From Lysobacterales bacterium (GTDB taxonomy: Bacteria > Pseudomonadota > Gammaproteobacteria > Xanthomonadales > Marinicellaceae): a stretch of 7,630 bases of DNA. A program made the position numbers and the translations under genes. The DNA lies in NCBI GenBank assembly GCA_015494035.1, contig WGBZ01000284.1, forward strand, positions 1 to 7,630. The letters run 5' to 3'. The notes beneath the pieces were generated by a model. It was not told the origin of the DNA. It ran no database searches and was given only the letters and a program-made list of their open reading frames with translations. This document shows, piece after piece, positions 1 to 6,477 of this stretch. How positions within the stretch are numbered: position 1 is the first letter of the stretch; every line of letters starts with the position of its first letter.

Positions 1-9
1 AAAAGGCAG

Positions 10-107
10 GCCGCGATGCGCTGTCCGCCAGACTGCGTTATCAACTCTTGCTGTAGAATGACTACAGCGGCGAGTTGATGCCTTGCTGGCAAACAGCGCA
101 TCACGGC
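10..107. repeat. Long imperfect inverted repeat / hairpin
   Basis: Nested complementary arms surround a 5-nt loop (57-61). The inner arms GCTGTAG (50-56) and CTACAGC (62-68) pair perfectly. The middle arms 39-47 and 72-80 pair over 9 positions with one G-T pair. The outer arms 15-31 and 86-102 pair at 15 of 17 positions, and 10-13 pairs with 104-107. About 36 base pairs can form, interrupted by small bulges and an internal loop at 32-38/81-85. There is no U-tract after it, so it is not a classical intrinsic terminator. It could be a mobile palindromic repeat, a structured RNA, or the mRNA-end structure of a gene upstream of the window. The arms were seen by eye; what it does is not known. Confidence 0.6.
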
Positions 108-130
108 TGAGCATTGCCTATATTGATGCC

Positions 131-152
131 AGGTTAATAATTGCAATAACCT
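131..152. promoter_or_regulatory. AT-rich inverted repeat upstream of propeller gene
   Basis: AGGTTA (131-136) and TAACCT (147-152) are perfect inverted arms around a centre that contains the palindrome ATTGCAAT (140-147). It lies 20 bases before the ATG at 172, so it would overlap the promoter or 5' UTR. The 11-mer ATAATTGCAAT (137-147) recurs exactly at 2448-2458 upstream of the DUF6502 gene. This suggests a shared operator or promoter element, but that is inference. Confidence 0.35.
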
Positions 153-171
153 CATACTGGAAAATATTCCC

Positions 172-2433
172 ATGAAAGCACAACACCATACGACGACAGC
201 CTTGACCTTACTTTCTTTTGCCCTGTTATGGCTCGCTGGGCCGGTTCAGGCTACCTCTGATTTGTGGAGTGAGCCGACGCGCCTGACGCACGTGGGGCCA
301 GACCTGAACCGCAATTACGATGCCCGCGAGGCCAGTGTGGCGCACAACAGCATCAACAATGAACTACTGGTGGTCTGGGAAGGCACCGATAACGTGGCAG
401 GAGTGGCCATTGACGAGGCGGAAATCTATGGTCAGCGCGTCAACCCGCAGACCCATGCCCCCATTGGGCCAAAATTCCGAATTAGTTTTATGGGTCCGGC
501 CGGAGACGCCCGCTTTGATGCGCGCAACCCAGATGTGGCTTATAACGCCGCCACCAACGAATACCTGGTGGTCTGGTATGGCGACCACAATCAGAATGGA
601 CTGGTGGAAGGTGAATTCGAGATTTTTGGTCAACGCATCAATGCCGCCACTGGCGATCTGATTGGCACGGCTTTCCGCATTTCAGACATGGGGCCCACGG
701 GCAACCGGTCTTACGACGCCATTGATCCGGTCGTGGCCTGGAATTCGGTGGACAACAATTTTCTGGTGGTGTGGCGCGGGGAAGACGGCACGGCAGGCAC
801 GCCAGTGGGGGAATTTGAAATCTATGCCCAACTGCTGAACGGTTCCAATCCTGCCCAGCAACTCGGGGTGAATGACCGGCGTATTTCAGACATGGGCCCC
901 AATGGCAGTGTGAATTTCGACGCCTATTCGCCCAAAGTGGTATATAACGCGACCGCTAATGAATTCCTGGTGGTCTGGTATGGCGATGACAATGTTAATG
1001 GCCGGGTGAGCGGAGAATTTGAAATCTATGGGCAACGTCTGGCTGGCAGTACAGGAGCGGAAGTTGGCGCCAATGACTTTCCCATCAGCGAAACAGGGCC
1101 CAACGGAAACAACCTGTACCTGGCCCAATATCCCGATGTGGCCTGGAATGCCGATCGCAATGAATACCTGGTGGTCTGGTCGGCCAACAGCACGGTGGCC
1201 ACGCTGACATCCAGTGAGTTCGAAATTTACGCACAGCGCCTGGCTGTCGATGGAAGCCAGATTGGTCGCGACGATTTTCGCATCAGTTACATGGGCCCTG
1301 ATGGCAGTAGCAGTTTCGATGCCTTTCGCCCCCACGTGGCTTATCACCGGGCAGGCAAGCAATACGTGGTGGCCTGGCGGGGCGATCACGACACCGATGG
1401 CGAGTTCGAGATATGGGCCCAGCGCCTGGATGGCCGCAGTGCTGTCCATTTGGGGCAGGTTGCTACCCGCCTGAGCCACGCCGGGCCGGATGGCAACCTG
1501 CTTTTTGATGCCCGCCGGGTGAATCTGGTGGAAAACACCACAGACGGCACCGTGGTGGCGGTGTGGGAACAGGAAGACAACAGCGCCACCCAGGCCGAAG
1601 GCGAGTTTGAGGTTTTTTCCACCAGCCTGGCGGCCAACGAATTCGTGCTCAATAACGGTGTGACCGGTTCCTGGTACGACCCGGCCCACGATGGCGAAGG
1701 CTGGATGATCGAGCGATTGGCTGGGGATCGGGTGTTGGCTGTCTGGTACACCTACCGCCCGGAGGCGCCGATTCAGGCGTGGATGGTGGGCACCGGTCAC
1801 GTGGTCAACAATCGCGTGGTGTTGGATGCCGTGCAGATCACCTCCGGTGGTGTCTTCGGTCCCGCATTTGATCCGGCGGCCGTACAGCGCCTTGACTGGG
1901 GTGGCTATGCCATTGAATTTGATGACTGCACCACCGCTCAAGCCAGTTACGCCAGCGTGCGGCCTGGATTCGGCGCTGGCTACCTGGGTGGCGTGCGTCG
2001 CATCACCAACGTGGACGGACTCGACTGCCAGAGTCCTGCACCTTCCGGTGATCCCCTAAGCGGCATAACCGGCCCTTGGTACGACCCCAGCCACGACGGT
2101 GAAGGCTGGGTGTTGGAATACCTGGGCAACAACACCTTGTTGATGGCCTGGTTTTCCTACGACACACAAGGCAATCAGCGCTGGTTCCTGGGCGTGGGTA
2201 CAGGCAGCAATAACGTGTTCACCTTTTCAGATGTACAAACCACCAGCGGCACGGTCTTTGGCCCGGCATTCAATCCAGCCGCGGTTCAACGACAGCCGTG
2301 GGGGACGGTCACCATTACGGTTAATAGCTGCACCAGCCTGACGGTGGACTATCAGGGACCAGCCGCTTTTGGCAGCGGCCAACTGCAGGCCGTTCCCATT
2401 GTCGGGGTGGCCGGACTGGATTGCAGCCTATAA
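172..2433 (+). CDS. Secreted seven-repeat (probable beta-propeller) protein with two tandem C-terminal domains
   Basis: A Sec signal peptide covers residues 1-27 (hydrophobic stretch 10-23, likely cleavage after VQA), so the product is exported. Residues about 36-490 hold seven repeats of about 65 residues. Each starts with a form of R-I/L-S-x-x-GP, continues with a VAYN-like strand and a LVVW strand, and ends with a GEFEIYGQRL-like strand. Seven such units suggest a seven-bladed beta-propeller. Residues about 494-753 are two copies of a second domain, starting near 496 and 631 with G-[VI]-T-G-x-WYDP-x-HDGEGW. Each copy has two cysteines near its end (DDC/LDC and NSC/LDC), probably forming a disulfide. 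No catalytic motif was recognised, so a binding or surface role is only a guess. The ATG at 172 precedes a proper signal peptide, but its Shine-Dalgarno (GGA at 159-161) is weak and distant. It is likely monocistronic. Confidence 0.85.
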   Translation: MKAQHHTTTALTLLSFALLWLAGPVQATSDLWSEPTRLTHVGPDLNRNYDAREASVAHNSINNELLVVWEGTDNVAGVAIDEAEIYGQRVNPQTHAPIGPKFRISFMGPAGDARFDARNPDVAYNAATNEYLVVWYGDHNQNGLVEGEFEIFGQRINAATGDLIGTAFRISDMGPTGNRSYDAIDPVVAWNSVDNNFLVVWRGEDGTAGTPVGEFEIYAQLLNGSNPAQQLGVNDRRISDMGPNGSVNFDAYSPKVVYNATANEFLVVWYGDDNVNGRVSGEFEIYGQRLAGSTGAEVGANDFPISETGPNGNNLYLAQYPDVAWNADRNEYLVVWSANSTVATLTSSEFEIYAQRLAVDGSQIGRDDFRISYMGPDGSSSFDAFRPHVAYHRAGKQYVVAWRGDHDTDGEFEIWAQRLDGRSAVHLGQVATRLSHAGPDGNLLFDARRVNLVENTTDGTVVAVWEQEDNSATQAEGEFEVFSTSLAANEFVLNNGVTGSWYDPAHDGEGWMIERLAGDRVLAVWYTYRPEAPIQAWMVGTGHVVNNRVVLDAVQITSGGVFGPAFDPAAVQRLDWGGYAIEFDDCTTAQASYASVRPGFGAGYLGGVRRITNVDGLDCQSPAPSGDPLSGITGPWYDPSHDGEGWVLEYLGNNTLLMAWFSYDTQGNQRWFLGVGTGSNNVFTFSDVQTTSGTVFGPAFNPAAVQRQPWGTVTITVNSCTSLTVDYQGPAAFGSGQLQAVPIVGVAGLDCSL

Positions 2434-2446
2434 CAATGGTTGTAAA

Positions 2447-2458
2447 TATAATTGCAAT
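2447..2458 (+). promoter_or_regulatory. Possible -10 / shared motif upstream of DUF6502 gene
   Basis: A perfect TATAAT (2447-2452) overlaps the 11-mer ATAATTGCAAT (2448-2458), which also occurs before the propeller gene. The best -35-like hexamer, TTGCAG at 2421-2426, is 20 bases away, longer than ideal, so the promoter call is tentative. It lies 118 bases before the likely ATG at 2577. Confidence 0.3.
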
Positions 2459-2491
2459 CTCGTTGCAGAAAGGCTAGGGTGATCCTGCTCA

Positions 2492-2508
2492 CTTCAGATA
2501 AACTGAAG
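2492..2508. repeat. Small hairpin in the 5' leader of DUF6502 gene
   Basis: CTTCAG (2492-2497) and CTGAAG (2503-2508) are perfect arms around a 5-base loop ATAAA. The stem can extend outward with CAC/GTG and one bulged base. No T-run follows, so it is not a typical intrinsic terminator. It sits between the propeller gene and the DUF6502 gene and could act as an mRNA-end or leader structure. Confidence 0.35.
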
Positions 2509-2576
2509 GTGGCTGGAAAGGCCCGAATTTACACCCGGACTCCTTGCCTGAAAACTCACAGGACACTGAAGGAACA

Positions 2577-3470
2577 ATGAGTCAAGTCAACGCCCAGAAG
2601 GGTAACACAACCGAAGAAAGCTCAACAGGCAAAATCAATCGCCTGCTGAGCTTTGTGGCATGGCGTATTTTTCGCCCGTTGGCCATCATTTTTCTCCGCC
2701 ACAACTTGCCTTTTAAAACGGCCGCTACGTGGTTGAAACAGGCCTACGTGGATGTGGCCAGCAACAAGCCCGAATTCAGTATCGACGGCAAAAAACAGAC
2801 CAAGTCCCGCATTGCGGTGATCACCGGGCTGACCCGGGTGGAAGTGGATCGTATCCTCAAGTTGAAGGAGCCACTCAAGGCCACGGAGCAAAAATGGAAC
2901 CGCGCCACGCGCGTGCTCAGTGGCTGGGCCAGTGACCCGGAATTTATGGACAGCCAGGAGCGGCCTCTGGACATCCCGGTCAAGGGGGAACGGTCATTCG
3001 CCACACTGGTGGAACGCTATTCCGGTGGCACGACCCTCAATTCTGTACTGGATGAAGCGGTGCAGGCTGGCGCCGTGCAACGCCTGGACAATGGCCTCTT
3101 GCACCTGATCACGCCGGATCTCTTTGGCCGCGCTGACAAGAAACTGCTCAGTGACCTGGAAGTGATCGGCATCACTGCCGGCGATCTGCTCAATACCATC
3201 GAGCACGATACCCAGCCCGATCAGGAGGATATCTGGCTATTGCGTTTGATTATTCAACGCGATGTGCCAATGGACAAGCTGCCAGAACTGAAGCAGTTGA
3301 TACACGAGGAAACCAGCCATTTTCTGCGTGGTCTTGACAAAAAACTCACGCGCAGTGTGAAAGAATACCAAAACCTGACAGCAGACGACGGGGAACCACC
3401 GCCCAAAATCAAACGCGTGGGCCTGGGCGCCTACTATTACCAGGACAACGAAGATTGGAGTCAATCATGA
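2577..3470 (+). CDS. DUF6502 family protein with HTH-like segment
   Basis: This 297-residue soluble protein matches, by pattern, the DUF6502 family of unknown function. It has an amphipathic helical N-terminal region (about 20-60) and a stretch at about 74-96, beginning KQTKSRIAVITGLTRVEVDR, that reads like a helix-turn-helix. The middle is alpha-helical, and the tail ends with the GLGAYYYQ signature I associate with the family. The HTH suggests DNA binding and regulation, but that is inference. The ATG at 2577 is preferred over the in-frame TTG at 2544 because AAGGA lies directly before it and nothing like a Shine-Dalgarno precedes the TTG. No signal peptide is seen, so the protein is probably cytoplasmic. 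Its stop overlaps the start of the next gene, which indicates coordinated expression with the exported DUF5666 protein. Confidence 0.75.
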   Translation: MSQVNAQKGNTTEESSTGKINRLLSFVAWRIFRPLAIIFLRHNLPFKTAATWLKQAYVDVASNKPEFSIDGKKQTKSRIAVITGLTRVEVDRILKLKEPLKATEQKWNRATRVLSGWASDPEFMDSQERPLDIPVKGERSFATLVERYSGGTTLNSVLDEAVQAGAVQRLDNGLLHLITPDLFGRADKKLLSDLEVIGITAGDLLNTIEHDTQPDQEDIWLLRLIIQRDVPMDKLPELKQLIHEETSHFLRGLDKKLTRSVKEYQNLTADDGEPPPKIKRVGLGAYYYQDNEDWSQS

Positions 3471-4987
3471 ACAGAGTATCTGCCTATTTAATGCTTCTGG
3501 CCGGGTGGTTTGCCATCAGCCAGCTGGCTTCTGCTCAGGTGGTTTTTAATGACATCCGGGGGCTTGATGTGGATGACAACACCGTTATTACCCTGGATGA
3601 TCAGCTCATCACGCCGCCCCAGCTACAGGAGATCATCGGCCTGGGTTATAAGGGCCGTTTTCGCGTGGCCAATGACGTCAACGCCACCGTTTCCACCGGC
3701 ACCCTCACCGAGCTGCATCTCATTATTGACTATAAAGGCCCGGTGACGGCAACCAACCCATTGACGGTGATGGATCAGGGGGTGCTGGTCACCGGTGATA
3801 CGGTGCTGGCAAATCTCACTGATCCTGCCACGTTACAAATAGGCGATGAAGTCAGCATCAGTGGCATTATTGCAGCCGATGGCACCTTACAGGCCGGGCG
3901 TTTGGAAAAAGAAAGCACACCCTTGAGTCAGTGGAAAATACGGGGTTACCTCACCGGCATCGATAACCCGCCTGGCACGGTGCAAATGGGGGCATTGACC
4001 ATCGGCACCAGCGGCGTGAGCGTGGTGGACTGCCCAGCGTCTTTACTGGTGGGTCAGTTTGTGGAAATCACCGGCAGCCCCGATGTGAACTATCAGCCCG
4101 GTGGCACCTGGCAGACTGCCAGTCAGCTCAGCTGTCAGGCGCCGGATGTGGATCAGGACCCCGACGGCGATGTGCCGGCTCTGGTGGAAGGCATGGTGGA
4201 AGCCATTATTGATTTTTCCTCTTTCCGCATGAATGAACTGACCGTGGTTATCGACCCGAACACGCGTTTCGACAACGGCGAAGCCGAGCACGTGGACATT
4301 GGCACCCGACTGGAAGTGCAGGGCATACTGGACAGTGATAATGGCATTTTAACCGCGGGCATTATCCGCTTTCTGGATGTTCGCATCAAAGCCAAAGGGG
4401 TTGTGACTCCCGCAGCCATTGTTCCTGGGCAAAGCATCCAGTTGTTTGGCCTGGTATTCAAAATAACGCCACAAACGCGCGATGACGAAGGCATCCTGGC
4501 CAATGGCCTGACGGCTGACCGACAGGTGGAAGTGCGGGGCTTTGTCGATGATAATGGCACACTGTATGCCTTGCGGGTGAGGGATCGAGGCAACCCCAAC
4601 CTCCAGCACAGCGACCTTCGCGGCCCAGTGACAATGGAGGCAAGCCCCATGCTGAATATTCAGGGGGTTAGCGTGGACACCACCAACAGTCAGTTCATGG
4701 TGGGTGATTTGCTGGTGACTGCTGCTGAATTTTTTGATCTGGTGCAGATAGGTTCACAAGTGGAAGTGGATGATGCAGCTTTCGACCCCGTTACCGGGCA
4801 GTTTTCCGGTGGATTGATCGAATTGCATGAAGTAGAAGAGGAAGACGTGCCCGACAGTGCGCCGGACGACCCTGTAAACAAGGGGGTCTCCACCAAGGAA
4901 ATCATAGGCCTCGGTTTTACCGGTGGTCGCGGTGTGGCCACCGTCACGCGCACGGACAATATTATCTACCGGGCCTCTTTCGACTGA
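3467..4987 (+). CDS. Secreted DUF5666 repeat protein
   Basis: This 506-residue protein has a Sec signal peptide (1-23, cleavage after ASA). Residues about 90-460 consist of about five beta-rich units of the DUF5666 type: each has a G-x-V opening strand, a strand ending in a hydrophobic-T/D turn, an IGxxVEVxG-like strand and a DxGxLxAxxI-like closing strand. Unit 2 has two cysteines (VVDC, LSC) that could form a disulfide. EIIGLG occurs twice, near the mature N-terminus and near the C-terminus, each followed by a similar glycine-rich stretch. The ATG at 3467 is chosen over the TTG at 3455 because GGAG (3457-3460) lies six bases before it and the signal peptide then starts cleanly. The ATG overlaps the DUF6502 stop codon, so the pair is translationally coupled. 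The function of DUF5666 is unknown; a periplasmic or surface location is inferred. Confidence 0.75.
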   Translation: MNRVSAYLMLLAGWFAISQLASAQVVFNDIRGLDVDDNTVITLDDQLITPPQLQEIIGLGYKGRFRVANDVNATVSTGTLTELHLIIDYKGPVTATNPLTVMDQGVLVTGDTVLANLTDPATLQIGDEVSISGIIAADGTLQAGRLEKESTPLSQWKIRGYLTGIDNPPGTVQMGALTIGTSGVSVVDCPASLLVGQFVEITGSPDVNYQPGGTWQTASQLSCQAPDVDQDPDGDVPALVEGMVEAIIDFSSFRMNELTVVIDPNTRFDNGEAEHVDIGTRLEVQGILDSDNGILTAGIIRFLDVRIKAKGVVTPAAIVPGQSIQLFGLVFKITPQTRDDEGILANGLTADRQVEVRGFVDDNGTLYALRVRDRGNPNLQHSDLRGPVTMEASPMLNIQGVSVDTTNSQFMVGDLLVTAAEFFDLVQIGSQVEVDDAAFDPVTGQFSGGLIELHEVEEEDVPDSAPDDPVNKGVSTKEIIGLGFTGGRGVATVTRTDNIIYRASFD

Positions 4988-5059
4988 ATTCGAGTGCCCT
5001 CCAGCGCTCACCGGAGTCACGCGCGTAACAGCCTGTGACATTCCGGCGTATGCTGGCGG

Positions 5060-5087
5060 TTTACTTTTGCTGTTGCCTTGGCATAAT
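5060..5087 (+). promoter_or_regulatory. Candidate promoter of the lasso-type precursor
   Basis: A -10-like CATAAT (5082-5087, five of six consensus bases) lies 16 bases after a -35-like TTTACT (5060-5065, four of six). Transcription would begin near 5094, giving a short leader that carries the strong ribosome binding site. There is no good terminator between the DUF5666 stop and this point, so read-through is also possible. Confidence 0.4.
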
Positions 5088-5098
5088 AGGGCGTAAAT

Positions 5099-5105
5099 GG
5101 AGGAG
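5099..5105 (+). promoter_or_regulatory. Strong ribosome binding site that decides the precursor start
   Basis: GGAGGAG ends six bases before the ATG at 5112. An ATG at 5097 is in the same frame but overlaps this site and has no Shine-Dalgarno of its own, so translation should begin at 5112. Confidence 0.75.
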
Positions 5106-5111
5106 AACAGT

Positions 5112-5306
5112 ATGCCCGAACACAACAGCACGAAACACCACCCCGCCCGACCAGCAAACGAAACAGCCCCGGCAAGCAAAACCAGAAAGCCGTACATAAA
5201 ACCCGACCTGGTTCCCTGTGGCGATGTGCGAGATGTGACCATGGGCGGATCACCGGGTGTTGGTGACAGTGGTAACGGGGCACTGGAAAAGCCGTTTGGC
5301 ACCTGA
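5112..5306 (+). CDS. Lasso-peptide-type RiPP precursor
   Basis: This is a 64-residue peptide. Residues 26-43, KPYIKPDLVPCGDVRDVT, match the lasso leader pattern YxxPxL...G......T: Tyr28 and Pro31 are the RRE-recognition residues, and Thr43 is the conserved penultimate leader residue. Cleavage after Met44 would leave the 20-residue core GGSPGVGDSGNGALEKPFGT. Gly1 of the core and Asp8 (Asp52 of the precursor) could form an 8-residue macrolactam ring, with a 12-residue tail ending in Thr. The N-terminal 25 residues are Pro/Ala/His-rich and not conserved-looking. It is followed by an intrinsic terminator, then by a kinase and a B2 peptidase, as expected for a lasso locus. The leader match and genomic context are strong; the exact cleavage site and ring are inferred. 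An alternative is another RRE-dependent RiPP class sharing this leader. Confidence 0.8.
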   Translation: MPEHNSTKHHPARPANETAPASKTRKPYIKPDLVPCGDVRDVTMGGSPGVGDSGNGALEKPFGT

Positions 5307-5335
5307 ACATGCCCGCGTTGCAGTTCACTATTCTC

Positions 5336-5364
5336 TCCCGGTCTGACCGGGATTTTTTGTTTTT
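5336..5364 (+). terminator. Intrinsic terminator / attenuator between precursor and kinase
   Basis: TCCCGGT (5336-5342), loop CTG, and ACCGGGA (5346-5352) form a perfect 7-bp GC-rich stem, followed directly by six Ts and then GTTTTT. It lies 30 bases after the precursor stop. Partial read-through would give much precursor mRNA and little enzyme mRNA, a common arrangement in lasso peptide operons. Confidence 0.85.
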
Positions 5365-5382
5365 GTCAATGATGGTTCCCTC

Positions 5383-6477
5383 ATGGTGACGGCCCGGCAC
5401 ACCGCACATAAAATTGTGCATACCTACCGGGTGGCTGGTTTTCCGCTGGCCAGTGAATTTCCCGTGCTGGCACTGGCGCCCTTTGCCACGGACAGAACCG
5501 GCCCCTTGGCTGGCTCTGGCCGCACAGCCTCCGCAGGCACTGAAGCCGCGCTGGTGATTGAGCGCCTGCGCCCGCAGGACTGGCCACGGTTTGAGCACAA
5601 ACCGGCCATCGGTGATGACAGTCAGCGCAGTGAAGGCAGCCGAGGTGATGGTCAAACCCGCTACTGCCAGAACGCAGCGCTGGGTCCGAGCCGGTATGAC
5701 CTGCACGCCGCCTGGCCAGAACCGGACACCTGTTGGCTGTTTACCCGCCAGTGCCTGAATCCAGAAGAAGCTTCAGCCACTGAACCCTCGACTAAACGCC
5801 CGCCTGAATCATTGGTTGAATCCTTGGTTTCATCCCAGGCACGCGCGCACCGCTTCCTTATCAGTCCGCGCGGCATTGCTGTTGGCGCAGTGGAGGCCGG
5901 CGCCAGCGTCGATGAACTGCTGTTGACCGGTCCCGCCCTGGCCGTCGCCCTGGCACTGCGAAGTGTGTTTTTATTGCACGCCTCGGCAGTGGTCTTTGAC
6001 GGCGTCTTGTGCGTTTTTCTGGCAGAATCCGGCAGTGGCAAATCGACCCTGGCCGGGTACCTTGCCGACCATGGGGCGCAGGCGGTGGCCGATGACATAC
6101 TGTCCATGAGTGCCCAGCCGGGCATCGGCCCTGTGCGTGCCCTGGGCGAATTTCCACAATGGAAGTGGCCGCCACAACAGCAGCCGTTCACCGGCAACTT
6201 GCCAGAGCGCATGCGCTGGTTTTTTGTCCAGCCTGCGGCCGGCAAAAAAATCACCGACGTGGCCATTGAGCCCCTCGGCCAGGGCGAGACCCTGCTCAAG
6301 CTGGCGCGCCATGGCGTAGCCACCCGATTGTTCAATGCCCACAGCTTGCGGCAGCACCAGACATTCTGCCAGCAGGCCGCCTCGCTGCCCGGCGCGGTGT
6401 TGCATTATCCGCATCGCTGGCAAAGCCTGAATCAGGTGGCAGCGTGTCTGCGTGCTTACCTGAAAGGAGCAGACTGA
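5383..6477 (+). CDS. HPr-kinase-like protein, probable lasso peptide tailoring kinase
   Basis: The protein has 364 residues. The N-terminus (about 14-34, TYRVAGFPLASEFPVLAL) matches the opening of HPrK-like proteins found in lasso clusters. The kinase part begins with LLHASAV (197-203), then the P-loop AESGSGKST (214-222; Ala replaces the usual first Gly of Walker A), and VADDIL (235-240), whose Asp237/Asp238 would bind metal. Residues about 40-150 are longer and less regular than expected, and include a duplicated ESLV pair. In paeninodin-type clusters such kinases phosphorylate the C-terminal Ser of the precursor; here the precursor ends in Thr, so a similar role is plausible but not shown. 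There is no clear Shine-Dalgarno before the ATG at 5383, which fits low expression after the terminator. Its stop overlaps the B2 start (TGATG). Confidence 0.75.
   Translation: MVTARHTAHKIVHTYRVAGFPLASEFPVLALAPFATDRTGPLAGSGRTASAGTEAALVIERLRPQDWPRFEHKPAIGDDSQRSEGSRGDGQTRYCQNAALGPSRYDLHAAWPEPDTCWLFTRQCLNPEEASATEPSTKRPPESLVESLVSSQARAHRFLISPRGIAVGAVEAGASVDELLLTGPALAVALALRSVFLLHASAVVFDGVLCVFLAESGSGKSTLAGYLADHGAQAVADDILSMSAQPGIGPVRALGEFPQWKWPPQQQPFTGNLPERMRWFFVQPAAGKKITDVAIEPLGQGETLLKLARHGVATRLFNAHSLRQHQTFCQQAASLPGAVLHYPHRWQSLNQVAACLRAYLKGAD
5806..5829 (+). repeat. 12-bp tandem duplication inside the kinase gene
   Basis: GAATCATTGGTT (5806-5817) is followed directly by GAATCCTTGGTT (5818-5829), with one mismatch. 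It encodes ESLV twice (residues 142-149). It is in frame, so the gene stays open, and it lies in the poorly conserved linker before the kinase fold. Confidence 0.7.
6463..6469 (+). promoter_or_regulatory. Ribosome binding site of B2
   Basis: AAAGGAG, inside the last codons of the kinase gene, ends seven bases before the ATG at 6477. This supports that start over the upstream in-frame ATG at 6444, which would add eleven residues from within the kinase gene. Confidence 0.65.

Noticed and set aside
10..107. Integron attC recombination site
   Set aside because: The hairpin architecture is reminiscent, but the expected RYYYAAC and GTTRRRY core boxes are not present at the ends, and there is no integrase or cassette array.
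886..1941. Long open frame of 351 codons on the minus strand
   Set aside because: It lies wholly antisense to the repeat-rich propeller gene; its apparent repeats mirror the sense repeats, and the sense protein has a signal peptide and a clear domain pattern.
5017..5706. Minus-strand open frame of 229 codons across the precursor, terminator and kinase start
   Set aside because: It runs through the intrinsic terminator and against three recognisable plus-strand elements, and its translation has no recognisable domain.
5383..5830. RRE/B1 domain fused to the kinase N-terminus
   Set aside because: The N-terminus matches the usual opening of HPrK-like proteins, and the following region does not show the PqqD-like pattern; it is better read as the kinase's own N-terminal domain plus a linker.
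5661..6335. Minus-strand open frame of 224 codons within the kinase gene
   Set aside because: It is antisense to the P-loop and HAS motifs of the kinase; its Ala/Arg/Ser-rich translation is typical of a GC-rich shadow frame.
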